Positions 22,501 through 35,261 of a stretch of DNA of 64,000 nt are shown one piece after another. Both the position numbers and the translations under genes were made by a program. The notes below the pieces were generated by a model. That model had not been told where the DNA came from and made no database searches. It worked only from the letters and a program-made list of their open reading frames with translations. The first letter of the stretch is position 1. Every line of letters begins with the position of its first letter. This DNA is from Bufo bufo (taxonomy: Eukaryota; Chordata; Amphibia; Anura; Bufonidae): the NCBI RefSeq assembly GCF_905171765.1, contig NC_053392.1, positions 402,677,399 through 402,741,398 of the forward strand, read 5' to 3'.

Positions 22501-23555
22501 CCCAGATTATTGGAATTTGCAATACAGACAGTTTTCGGATGCAGGACAGTATTGGTTTCAGAAAACCACAGATTATGGGCATTATATTAGGCCCAGATTA
22601 TTGGAATTTGCAATACAGACACAGTTTTCGGATGCAGGTCAATATAATCACATAAAACCACAGATTATGTACACTATATTAGGGCCAGTTTATTGGAATT
22701 TGCAATACAAACACTGTTTTCTGATGTAGTACAGTATTGGTTACAGAACACCACAGATTACAGAGACTGTATTAGTCCCAGATTATTTAAATTTGCAATA
22801 ATGACACAGTTTTTGTTTGCAGGACAGTATATATATCACAGAAACCCACAGAATATGGACACTATATTCGGCCCAGATTATTGGAATTTGCAATACAGAC
22901 ACAGTTTTCAGATGCAGGACAGTATATGTCACAGAACACCAAAGATTATGGACACAATATTAGGGTTGGATTATTGGAATTTGCAATACAGACACTGTTA
23001 TCTGTTGTAGTACAGTATTGGTTAAAGAACACCACAGATTATAAACACTATATTAGTCCCAGATTATTGGAATTTGCAATACAGACACAGTTTTTGTATG
23101 CAGGACAGTATATATGTCACAGAAACCCACAGAATATGGACACTATATTAGGCCCAGAATATTGGAATTTGCAATACAGACACTGTTTTCTGATGTAGTA
23201 CAGTATTGGTTACAGAACACCACAGATTATGGACACTATATTAGGCCCAGATTATTGGAATTTGCAAAACAGACACAGTATTTGGATGCAGGACAGTTTA
23301 TGTCACAGAACACCACAGATAATGGACACTATATTAGGGCCGGATTATTGGAATCTGCAATACAGACACTGTTTTCTGATGTAGTACAGTATTGGTTACA
23401 GAACACCACAGATTATGAACACTATATTAGGCCCAGATTATTGGAATTTGCAATACAGACACTGTTTTCTGTTGTAGTACAGTATTGGTTACAGAACACC
23501 ACAGATTATGGACACTATATTAGGCCCAGATTATTGGAATTTGCTATACAGACAC
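22501..23555. repeat. 93-bp satellite array, part 2
   Basis: Continuation of the 16066-17166 array beyond the gypsy insertion; joins exactly when one CCCAG copy is removed. Confidence 0.95.
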
Positions 23556-23972
23556 TGTAAGGAAATATCCTTATCTTTCCCTTATATTGTACCCCAGGCA
23601 CAAGACTTCGGTATTCAGCTTGATTTGATTCTTTCTGGCCAGAGAGAGTGATAATGATGTAAGACAGACTTCTGTGCAGTTCAAAATCACTCTGAGAATT
23701 TTATTGATCTCGTGAGACATATATAATCCTAAATGACATGATGTTTAAGTTAAACAGTAACACACGTTTTAGCCAGCTACACATTTCAGTTATCTTATCT
23801 TTTACCAGAGTCCAAGGCTATACATAACATGTGAGCAAAACCTCTTAGTAATAGTTTTTCTATGGACTTTTACCTGCTACGTGTCCCTGCGTGCGTAATG
23901 TATTAATGTATAGATCATGATGAAATATAAGCTTATATAAAAATAGGCTTTGGACTGTAATAGAATCCTTCA
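23556..23972 (-). mobile_element. Solo LTR
   Basis: 417 bp with TGTAAGG at one end and CCTTCA at the other, flanked by GACAC (23551-23555, 23973-23977), inside a satellite monomer. On the minus strand it has AATAAA (about 23707) and TATATAAG, so it is probably oriented minus. No internal element remains, as after LTR-LTR recombination. Confidence 0.85.
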
Positions 23973-24223
23973 GACACTGTTTTTGAAAGCAGGTCAGTAT
24001 ATTTGTCACAGAAACCCACTGAATATGGACACTATATTCGGCCCAGATTATTGGAATTTGCAATACAAACACTGTTTTCTGATGTAGTACAATATTTGTT
24101 ACAGAACACAACAGATTATGGACACTATATTAGGCCTAGATTATTGGAATTTGCAATACAGACACTTTTTTTCTGATGTATTACAGTATTGGTTTGAGAA
24201 CACCACAGATTATGGGCATTATA
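23973..24223. repeat. 93-bp satellite array, part 3
   Basis: Short stretch of the same monomers between the solo LTR and a Tc1-like element. Confidence 0.95.
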
Positions 24224-25783
24224 CAGGGAGTGCAGAATTATTAGGCAAGTTGTATTTTTGAGGATTAATTTTATTATTGAACAACAACCATGTTCTCAAT
24301 GAACCCAAAAAACTCATTAATATCAAAGCTGAATATTTTTGGAAGTAGTTTTTAGTTTGTTTTTAGTTTTAGCTATTTTAGGGGGATATCTGTGTGTGCA
24401 GGTGACTATTACTGTGCATAATTATTAGGCAACTTAACAAAAAACAAATATATACCCATTTCAGTTATTTATTTTTACCAGTGAAACCAATATAACATCT
24501 CAACATTCACAAATATACATTTCTGACATTCAAAAACAAAACAAAAACAAATCAGTGACCAATATAGCCACCTTTCTGTGCAAGGACACTCAAAAGCCTG
24601 CCATCCATGGATTCTGTCAGTGTTTTGATCTGTTCACCATCAACATTGCGTGCAGCAGCAACCACAGCCTCCCAGACACTGTTCAGAGAGGTGTACTGTT
24701 TTCCCTCCTTGTAAATCTCACATTTGATGATAGACCACAGGTTCTCAATGGGGTTCAGATCAGGTGAACAAGGAGGCCATGTCATTAGATTTTCTTCTTT
24801 TATACCCTTTCTTGCCAGCCACGCTGTGGAGTACTTGGACGCGTGTGATGGAGCATTGTCCTGCATGAAAATCATGTTTTTCTTGAAGGATGCAGACTTC
24901 TTCCTGTACCACTGCTTGAAGAAGGTGTCTTCCAGAAAAAGGGCAGTAGGACTGGGAGTTGAGCTTGACTCCATCCTCAACCCGAAAAGGCCCCACAAGC
25001 TCATCTTTGATGATACCAGCCCAAACCAGTACTCCACCTCCACCTTGCTGGCGTCTGAGTCGGACTGGAGCTCTCTGCCCTTTACCAATCCAGCCACGGG
25101 CCCATCCATCTGGCCCATCAAGACTCACTCTCATTTCATCAGTCCATAAAACCTTAGAAAAATCTTGAGATATTTCTTGGCCCAGTCTTGACGTTTCAGC
25201 TTGTGTGTCTTGTTCAGTGGTGGTCGTCTTTCAGCCTTTCTTACCTTGGCCATGTCTCTGAGTATTGCACACCTTGTGCTTTTGGGCACTCCAGTGATGT
25301 TGCAGCTCTGAAATATGGCCAAACTGGTGGCAAGTGGCATCTTGGCAGCTGCACGCTTGAATTTTCTCAGTTCATGGGCAGTTATTTTGCGCCTTGCTTA
25401 TTCCACACGCTTCTTGCGATCCTGTTGACTATTTTGAATGAAACGCTTGATTGTTCGATGATCACGCTTCAGAAGCTTTGCAATTTTAAGAGTGCTGCAT
25501 CCCTCTGCAAGATATCGCACTATTTTTGACTTTTCTGAGCCTGTCAAGTCCTTCTTTTGACCGATTTTGCCAAAGGAAAGGAAGTTGCCTAATAATTATG
25601 CACACCTAATATAGGGTGTTGATGTCATTAGACCACACTCCTTCTCATTACAGAGATGCACATCACCTAATATGCTTAATTGGTAGTAGGCTTTCGAGCC
25701 TATACAGCTTGGAGTAAGACAACATGCATAAAGAGGATGATGTGGTCAAAATACTCATTTGCCTAATAATTCTGCACGCAGTG
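24224..25783 (-). mobile_element. Third Tc1/mariner-like transposon
   Basis: CAGGGAGTGCAGAATTATTA at 24224 matches the complement of AATAATTCTGCACGCAGTG ending at 25783, flanked by TA (24222-24223, 25784-25785). Removing it restores a satellite monomer (GGGCATTA-TA-TTAGGCCCAG). The transposase inside is broken. Confidence 0.92.
24552..25560 (-). pseudogene. Tc1/mariner-like transposase, frameshifted
   Basis: From 25560 down: helix-turn-helix region (YLAEGCSTLKIAKLLKRDH), an in-frame stop near 25400, KRQDWAKKYLKI, then the first catalytic Asp (WTDE) in a shifted frame near 25140. 25134-24960 carries GGGGVLVWAGIIKDELVG. After a second shift, 24930-24552 has FMQDNAPSH with the second Asp and LNPIENLW with the Glu, ending LAQKGGYIGH. 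Inactive. Confidence 0.88.
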
Positions 25784-28700
25784 TATTAGGCCCAGATTAT
25801 TGGAATTTGCAATACAGACACAGTTTTTGAATGCAGGACAGTATATATGTCACAGAAACTACAGATTATAGGCATTATATTAAGCCCAGATTATTGGAAT
25901 TTGCAATACAGACACAGTTTTTGAATGCAGGACAGTATATATGTCACAGAACCCCACAGAATATGGACACTATTTTAGGCCCAGATTATTGGAAATTGCA
26001 ATGCAGACACTGTTTTCTGATGTAGTACAGTATTGGTTACAGAACACCACAGATTATAGACACTATATTAGGCCCAGATTATTGGAATTTGCAATACAGA
26101 CACAGTTTTCGTATGCAGGACAGTATAAGCCACATAAACCCACAGAATATGGACACTAATTTAGGCCCAAATTATTGGAATTTGCAACACAGAAACTGTT
26201 TTCTGATTTAGTACAGTATTGGTTACAGAACACCACAGATTACGGACACTATATTAGACCCAGATTATTGGAATTTGCAATACAGACACAGTTTTCGGAT
26301 GCAGGACAGTATATGTCACAGAGCACCACAGAATATGGACACTATATTAGTCCCAGATTATTGGAATTTGCAATACAGGCACTGTTTTCTGATGCAGGAC
26401 AGTATATGTCACAGAACAACACAGATTATGGACACTATATTATGGCCTGATTATTTGAATTTGCCTAACAGACACTGTTTTCTGTTGTAGTACAGTATTG
26501 GTTTCAGAACACCACAGATTATGGACACTATATTAGGCCCAGATTATTGGAATTTGCTATACAGACACTGTTTTTGAAAGCAGGACAGTATATATGTCAC
26601 AGAAACCCACAGAATATGGACACTATATTTGGCCCAGATTATTGGAATTTGCAATGCAGACACTGTTTTCTGATGTAGTATAATATTGGTTAAAGAACAC
26701 CACAGATTACGGACACTATATTCGCCCCATATTATTGGAATTTACAAGACAGTTTTCTGATGTAATACAGTATTAGTGACAGAACACCACAAATTATGGA
26801 GACTATATTAGTCTCAGATTATTGGAATTTGGAATAAAGACACTGTTTTCTGATGTAGTACAATACTGGTTTACAGAACACCACAGATTATGGACACTAT
26901 ATTAGGCCCAGATTATTGGAATTTGAAATACAGACACAGTTTTCGGATGCAGGACAGTATATGCCACAAAAAAACACAGAATATGGACACTAATTTAGGC
27001 CCAAATTATTAGAATTTGCAATATAGACGCTGTTTTCTGATTTAGTACAGTGTTGGTTACAGAACACGACAGGTTATGGACACTATATTAGGCCAAGATT
27101 ATTGAAATTTACAATACAGACACAGTTTTCAGATGCAGGATAGTATATGTTACAGAAACCCACAGATTATGGACGCTATATTAGGCCCAGATTATTGGCT
27201 TTTACAATACAGACACTGTTTTTTTTATGTAGTACAGTACTGGTTACAGAACAGCACAGAGTACGGACACTATATCAGGCCCAGATTATTGGAATTTGCA
27301 ATACAGACACAGTTTTCAGATGCAGGACAGTATATGTCACAGAACACAACAAATTATGGACACTATATTAGGGCCGGATTATTGGAATTTGCAATACAGA
27401 CACTGTTTTCTGTTGTAGTACAGTAGTGGTTACAGAACACCACAGATTATGGACACTATATTTGGCCCAGATTATTGGAATTTGCATACAGACACTGTTT
27501 TTGAAAGCAGGACAGTATATTTGTCACAGAAACCCACAGGATATGGACACTATATTCGGCCTAGATTATTGGAATTTGCATTACAGACACTGCTTTCTGA
27601 TGTAGTACAGTATTGGTTACAGAACACCACAGATTATGGACACTATATTAAGCACAGATTATTGGAATTTGCAAAACAGACACAGTTTTTGGGTGTAGGA
27701 CAGTATATGTCACAGAAACCACAGAATATAAACACTATATTAGGCCCAGATTTTTGGCATTTGCAATACAGACACTGTTTTCTGATGTAGTACAGTATTA
27801 GTTTCAGAACACCACAGATTATGGGCATTATATTAGGCCCAGATTATTGGAATTTGCAATACAGACACTGTTTTCTGATGTAGTACAGTATTGGTTTCCA
27901 AACACCACAGATTATGGACACTATATTAGGCCAGATTAATGGAATTTGCAATACAGACACGGTTTTCGTATGCAGGACAGTATATGCCACAGAAACCCAC
28001 AGAATATGGACAATATTTTAGGCCCAGATTTTTGGAATTTTCAATACAGACACTATTTTCTGATGTAGTACAATATTGGTTTACAGAACACCACAGATTA
28101 TGGACACTATATTAGACCCAGATTATTGGAATTTGCAATACAGACACAGTTTTCGGATGCAGGACAGTATATGCCACAGAAACTCACAGAATATGGATAC
28201 TATTTTAGGCCCAAATTATTGGAATTTGCAATACAGACACTGTTTTCTGATTTAGTACAGCATTGGTTACAGAAAACCACAGATTACAGACACTATATTC
28301 GGCCCAGATTATTGGAATTTACAAGACAGTTTTCTGATATAGTACAGTATTGGTTCCAGAACACCACAGATTATGGAGACTATATTTGTCTCAGATTATT
28401 GGAATTTGCAATACAGACACTGTTTTCTGATGTAATACAGTATTGGTTACAGAACACCACAGATTATGGACACTATATTAGGCCCAGATTATTGGAATTT
28501 GCAATACAGACACAGTATTCGGATGCAGGACAGTATATGTCAAAGAACACCACAGATTATGGTCACTATATTAGGCCCATATTATTGAAATTTGCAATAC
28601 AAACACTGTTTTCTGTTGTAGTACAGTATTAGTTACAGAACACAGATTATGGACACTATATTATGCCCAGATTATTGGAATTTGCAATACAGACACTGTT

Positions 28701-29877
28701 TTCTGATGTAGTACAGTATTGGTTACAGAACACCACAGATTACGGAGACTGTATTAGTCTCAGATTATAGGAATTTGCAATACAGACACAGTTTTCAGAT
28801 GCAGGACAGTATATATCACAGAGCACCACAGATTATTGACACTATTTTAGGCCCAGATCATTGGAAATTGCAATACAGACACTGCTTTCTGATGAAGTAC
28901 AGTATTGGTTACAGAACACCACAGATTATGGACACTATATTAGACCCAGATTATGGAATTTGTAATACAGACACTGTTTTCGGATGCAGGACAGAATTGG
29001 TTACAGAACACCATAGGTTATGGAGACGAAATTAGTCTCAGATTATTTGAATTTGCAATACAGACTCAGTTTTTGGATGCAGGACTGTATATATGTCACA
29101 GAAACCCACAGAATATGGACACTATATTAGGCTTAGATTATTGAAATTTGCAATACAGACACCGTTTTCTGATGTAGTAAAGTATAGGTTACAAAACATC
29201 ACAGATTATGGACACTATATTAGGCCCAGATTTTTGGAATTTGCTATACAGACACTGTTTTCTGATTTAGTACAGTGTTAGTTACAGAACACCACAGATT
29301 ATAAACACTATATTAGTCCCAGATTATTGGAATTTGCAATACAGACAGTTTTTTTATGCAGGACAGAATATATGTCACAAAAACTCACAGAATATGGACA
29401 CTATATGAGGCCCAGAATATTGGAATTTGCAATACAGACACTGCTTTCTGATGTGGTACAGAATTGGTTACAGAACACCACAGATTACAGAGACTGTATT
29501 AGTCTCAGATTATTGGAATTTGCAATACAGACACAGTTTTCAGATGCAGGACAGTATATATCACAGAACACCACAGATTATCGACACTATGTTAGAGCCG
29601 GAATATTGGAATTTTTAATACAGACACAGTTTTCTGTTGTAGTACAGTATTGGTTACAGAACACCACAGATTATGGACACTATATTAGGCCTAAATTATT
29701 GGAAATTGCTATACAGACACTGTTTTTGAAAGCAGGACAGTATATATATGTCACAGAAACCCACAGAATATGGACACTACATTAGGCCCAGATTATTGGA
29801 ATTTGCAATACAGACACTGTTTTCTGATGTAGTACAGTATTGGATAAGGAACACCACAGATTATGGACACTATATTA
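25784..29877. repeat. 93-bp satellite array, part 4
   Basis: The longest uninterrupted part, about 44 monomers, of both types with point changes and small indels; ends at a hAT terminus at 29878. Confidence 0.95.
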
Positions 29878-31058
29878 GTAGAGTTGAGCGAACACCTGGA
29901 TGTTCGGGTTCGAGAAGTTCGGCCGAACTTCCCGGAAATGTTCGGGTTCGGGATCCGAACCCGATCCGAACTTCGTCCCGAACCCGAACCCCATTGAAGT
30001 CAATGGGGACCCGAACTTTTTGGCACTAAAAAGGCTGTAAAACAGCCCAGGAAAGAGCTAGAGGGCTGCAAAAGGCAGCAACATGTAGGTAAATCCCCTG
30101 CAAACAAATGTGGATAGGGAAATGAATTAAAATAAAAATAAAATAAATAAAAATTAACCAATATCAATTGGAGAGAGGTCCCATAGCAGAGAATCTGGCT
30201 TCATGTCAGCAGAGAATCAGTCTCTTCATGCCATAGCAGAGAATCTGGCTTCATGTCAGCGCAGAATCAGTCTTCATGTCATAGCAGAGAATCAGGCTTC
30301 ACGTCACCCACCACTGGAACAGGCCACTGTCACACATTTAGGCCCCGGCACCCAGACAGAGGAGAGCGGTCCCGTAACAGAGAATCTGGCCTTATGTCAG
30401 CGCAGAATCAGTCTTCATGTCATAGCAGAGAATCAGGCTTCACGTCACCCACCACTGGAACAGGCCACTGTCACACATTTAGGCCCCGGCACCCAGACAG
30501 AGGAGAGCGGTCCCGTAACAGAGAATCTGGCCTTATGTCAGCGCAGAATCAGTCTTCATGTCATAGCAGAGAATCAGGCTTCACGTCACCCACCACTGGA
30601 ACAGGCCACTGTCACACATTTAGGCCCCGGCACCCAGACAGAGGAGAGCGGTCCCGTAACAGAGAATCTGGCCTTATGTCAGCGCAGAATCTGTCTTCAT
30701 GTCATAGCAGAGAATCAGGCTTCACGTCACCCACCACTGGAACAGGCCACTGTCACACATTTAGGCCCCGGCACCCAGACAGAGGAGAGCGGTCCCGTAA
30801 CAGAGAATCTGGCCTTATGTCAGCGCAGAATCTGTCTTCATGTCATAGCAGAGAATCAGGCATCACGTCACCCACCACTGGAACAGGCCACTGTCACACA
30901 TTTAGGCCCAGGCACCCAGGCAGAGGAGAGAGGTCCCGTAACAGAGAATCTGGCCTTATGTCAGCGCAGAATCTGTCTTCATGTCATAGCAGAGAATCAG
31001 GCTTCACGTCACCCACCACTGGAACAGGCCACTGTCACACATTTAGGCCCAGGCACCA
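29878..31058 (-). mobile_element. Right-end fragment of a hAT element (copy 4), inverted
   Basis: TAGAGTTGAGCGAACACC at 29878 is the complement of the right end of the complete hAT element. It continues with the same AT-rich piece and a minisatellite of 141-bp units (30240-31058, about six copies) corresponding to the 3' part of the hAT family. Two frames remain open through it because 141 is divisible by three; they are not considered genes. The transposase part is absent. Confidence 0.8.
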
Positions 31059-31606
31059 AGTCAGTGGTGTAGTACAGTCGATATGAACCACATGAAGTTT
31101 CACCAAATATCCAGTCTGCAGGTTTGCAATAGGGTCATACCAATATACAGGAGCTGCAGCAATGATCACTTGTTAAATATAGTTCCATATATTCATAAGC
31201 TGTTAGCAGAGAGTCAGGACATGCTAAATAAACCTCTTCAAATGTGCTCTTAGATAACTGAGGAAAGTTTTAACAGACAGAGTCTTTACAGTGGACTCTT
31301 CCAGAAAGCCCCCTGTGTATTCTGCTACTTAGTTTGGTCTCCTCAGTGCAGACATTTACTGTGAAGGAGGTAGGATCTCTGTCTAAGTTCTCTAAAGCTA
31401 AAGTTCATTTATCTATTGTAAAAAGTTATAATATATACCCATAATAGTTCTGTAGAATGTAAAGAGGTGACTGTATGTTTTTTAGCAGCCTTTAAACCCT
31501 GCAGCACATGCTAGGCTGAGTAGATGATGTACAGTTAAAGAGACATGTGTTCTTCCTAAAATGGCTGCAAGACATGCTGTATTCCATGTCACCCTGCTGC
31601 AATATC
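31059..31606. other. Stretch without recognised gene
   Basis: About 550 bases with no repeat family or reading frame I recognise. It is the left flank into which the hAT element inserted. Confidence 0.4.
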
Positions 31607-31871
31607 TTTGTAAATAGTGTTGAGCGAACAGTTCGAGCATAGTTCGGGTCCGTACCGAATTTTGGGGTGTTCGTGACACGGACCCGAACCCGAACTTTTT
31701 CGTAAAAGTTCGGGTTCGGGTTCGTCGTTCGGCATGTATTTTGGCGCATTTTGAAAGGCTGCAAAGCAGCCAATCAACATGCATCATACTACTTGCCCTA
31801 AGATGCCATCGCAGCCATGCCTACTATTGGCAAGGCTGTGATTGGCCAAGTGCAGCATGTGACTCAGCCTC

Positions 31872-31879
31872 TTTATAAG
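31872..31879 (+). promoter_or_regulatory. TATA-like box in the hAT left arm
   Basis: TTTATAAG follows GACTCAGCCTC; the related copies 2 and 3 keep TATATAAG at the equivalent place (48977-48984 and 43585-43592 on the minus strand). Conservation across copies suggests a promoter. Confidence 0.5.
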
Positions 31880-32435
31880 CTTGTGCGCACGTCGGGACGG
31901 GCTCACTCCCGATGTGAATAGAACAGGGATAGACGCAGCTGATGCTAGGGCGAGAATAGGCAGGGATAATTGAATAACTGGAAGCAAATTTCTCTCCTCC
32001 ACCTGTGATTCATCTGAACAACTGCAGCTGAGCTGCTTTTTTGATAGGGATTGGCTATTTTTAGAGTGGCCAGAGTGATTTTTCCATCCACATGTACCTG
32101 GGCTGACCGCCAGCCGCCATTTTGCGACTTGTAGTGCTGCAGCAGAAGCTGCCACAGTGTGCATTCCAAAGCTCCAAACAAGTCAGACATCTACACCTGG
32201 GATTCAGACCAATAGCGATTTAGCAGCACAGTCCAAGGCTATTTTTTTTAAAGGTTGTGCAGACCATTTTGTGGCACATGTTACTGGGCTGATAGGCGGC
32301 GGCCATCTTGGGACTAGTGCTGCAGCACAATCTCTCCCAACGTCCATTAATCACTTGTAATAGTGGTCTGTGCCATAGAAATCCTACATCAGGGACTTGG
32401 GTGTGCTTGTGTCACCCCTACTAATACCAGTCCAC

Positions 32436-35210
32436 CTGTAATCCATACAGTGAAAAGCCATTAAGTATTCCAGTGAGGGAATTTTTTTTTTATTTAAAAA
32501 AGGCCAAGTTAGTTTATCTGGCGTTCAATATACTAGATACAGTTAGGCCTGCGTTTCATACATCTGGAATTAGCAAACTAATGTGCTGGGGTTGGGAAAA
32601 CATATATGTACCCATACTAGAATCTGTCAAAGAAAGCGGTACTCACATATAACAGTCATTCCATCTGTAATCCATACAGTCAAAAGACTGAAAGTATTCC
32701 AGTGAGGGAATTTTTTTTATTTAAAAAAGGCCAAGTTAGTTTATCTGGCGTTCAATATACTAGATACAGTTAGGCCTGCGTTTCATACATCTGGAATTAG
32801 CAAACTAATGTGCTGGGGTTGGGAAAACATATATGTACCCATACTAGAATCTGTCAAAGAAAGCGGTACTCACATATAACAGTCATTCCATCTGTAATCC
32901 ATACAGTCAAAAGACTGAAAGTATTCCAGTGAGGGAATTTTTTTTATTTAAAAAAGGCCAAGTTAGTTTATCTGGCGTTCAATATACTAGATACAGTTAG
33001 GCCTGCGTTTCATACATCTGGAATTAGCAAACTAATGTGCTGGGGTTGGGAAAACATATATGTACCCATACTAGAATCTGTCAAAGAAAGCGGTACTCAC
33101 ATATAACAGTCATTCCATCTGTAATCCATACAGTCAAAAGACTGAAAGTATTCCAGTGAGGGAATTTTTTTTATTTAAAAAAGGCCAAGTTAGTTTATCT
33201 GGCGTTCAATATACTAGATACAGTTAGGCCTGCGTTTCATACATCTGGAATTAGCAAACTAATGTGCTGGGGTTGGGAAAACATATATGTACCCATACTA
33301 GAATCTGTCAAAGAAAGCGGTACTCACATATAACAGTCATTCCATCTGTAATCCATACAGTCAAAAGCCATAAAGTATTCCAGTGAGGGAATTTTTTTTT
33401 ATTTAAAAAAGGCCAAGTTAGTTTATCTGGCGTTCAATATACTAGATACAGTTAGGCCTGCGTTTCATACATCTGGAATTAGCAAACTAATGTGCTGGGG
33501 TTGGGAAAACATATATGTACCCATACTAGAATCTGTCAAAGATAGCGGTACTCACATATAACAGTCATTCCATCTGTAATCCATACAGTCAAAAGACTGA
33601 AAGTATTCCAGTGAGGGAATTTTTTTTATTTAAAAAAGGCCAAGTTAGTTTATCTGGCGTTCAATATACTAGATACAGTTAGGCCTGCGTTTCATACATC
33701 TGGAATTAGCAAACTAATGTGCTGGGGTTGGGAAAACATATATGTACCCATACTAGAATCTGTCAAAGAAAGCGGTACTCACATATAACAGTCATTCCAT
33801 CTGTAATCCATACAGTCAAAAGACTGAAAGTATTCCAGTGAGGGAATTTTTTTTATTTAAAAAAGGCCAAGTTAGTTTATCTGGCGTTCAATATACTAGA
33901 TACAGTTAGGCCTGCGTTTCATACATCTGGAATTAGCAAACTAATGTGCTGGGGTTGGGAAAACATATATGTACCCATACTAGAATCTGTCAAAGAAAGC
34001 GGTACTCACATATAACAGTCATTCCATCTGTAATCCATACAGTCAAAAGACTGAAAGTATTCCAGTGAGGGAATTTTTTTTATTTAAAAAAGGCCAAGTT
34101 AGTTTATCTGGCGTTCAATATACTAGATACAGTTAGGCCTGCGTTTCATACATCTGGAATTAGCAAACTAATGTGCTGGGGTTGGGAAAACATATATGTA
34201 CCCATACTAGAATCTGTCAAAGAAAGCGGTACTCACATATAACAGTCATTCCATCTGTAATCCATACAGTCAAAAGACTGAAAGTATTCCAGTGAGGGGA
34301 TTTTTTTTATTTAAAAAAGGCCAAGTTAGTTTATCTGGCGTTCAATATACTAGATACAGTTAGGCCTGCGTTTCATACATCTGGAATTAGCAAACTAATG
34401 TGCTGGGGTTGGGAAAACATATATGTACCCATACTAGAATTTGTCAAAGAAAGCGGTACTTACATATAACAGTCATTCCATCTGTAATCCATACAGTCAA
34501 AAGACTGAAAGTATTCCAGTGAGGGAATTTTTTTTATTTAAAAAAGGCCAAGTTAGTTTATCTGGCGTTCAATATACTAGATACAGTTAGGCCTGCGTTT
34601 CATACATCTGGAATTAGCAAACTAATGTGCTGGGGTTGGGAAAACATATATGTACCCATACTAGAATCTGTCAAAGAAAGCGGTACTCACATATAACAGT
34701 CATTCCATCTGTAATCCATACAGTCAAAAGACTGAAAGTATTCCAGTGAGGGATTTTTTTTTATTTAAAAAAGGCCAAGTTAGTTTATCTGGCGTTCAAT
34801 ATACTAGATACAGTTAGGCCTGCGTTTCATACATCTGGAATTAGCAAACTAATGTGCTGGGGTTGGGAAAACATATATGTACCCATACTAGAATCTGTCA
34901 AAGAAAGCGGTACTCACATATAACAGTCATTCCATCTGTAATCCATACAGTCAAAAGACTGAAAGTATTCCAGTGAGGGAATTTTTTTTATTTAAAAAAG
35001 GCCAAGTTAGTTTATCTGGCGTTCAATATACTAGATACAGTTAGGCCTGCGTTTCATACATCTGGAATTAGCAAACTAATGTGCTGGGGTTGGGAAAACA
35101 TATATGTACCCATACTAGAATCTGTCAAAGAAAGCGGTACTCACATATAACAGTCATTCCATCTGTAATCCATACAGTCAAAAGACTGAAAGTATTCCAG
35201 TGAGGGGATT
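32436..35210 (+). repeat. 227-bp tandem repeats ahead of the hAT transposase
   Basis: The phrase CTGTAATCCATACAGT recurs at 32436, 32665, 32892, 33119, 33346, 33574, 33801, 34028, 34255, 34482, 34709, 34936 and 35163, giving twelve full units and a partial one. Units are almost identical. Each carries ATTTTTTTTATTTAAAAAAGG. The partial last unit runs into the region immediately before the start codon. Confidence 0.97.
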
Positions 35211-35211
35211 T

Positions 35212-35221
35212 TGCTTATAAA
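35212..35221 (+). promoter_or_regulatory. TATA-like sequence before the hAT start codon
   Basis: CTTATAAAAAATAATATA lies about 45 bases before the ATG at 35262, just after the last 227-bp repeat. This may be a second, proximal promoter. Confidence 0.35.
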
Positions 35222-35261
35222 AAATAATATATTTCATTGTGGTGCGAGTTGAATCGCAACA

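Noticed and set aside
16097..29785. Many 90-180-codon frames and a CRISPR-like look
   Set aside because: 93-bp satellite monomers are contiguous and similar along their whole length; there are no unique spacers and no cas genes.
30203..31086. Two overlapping frames of 289 and 277 codons
   Set aside because: Both come from 141-bp tandem repeats whose length is a multiple of three; they are hAT minisatellite, not genes.
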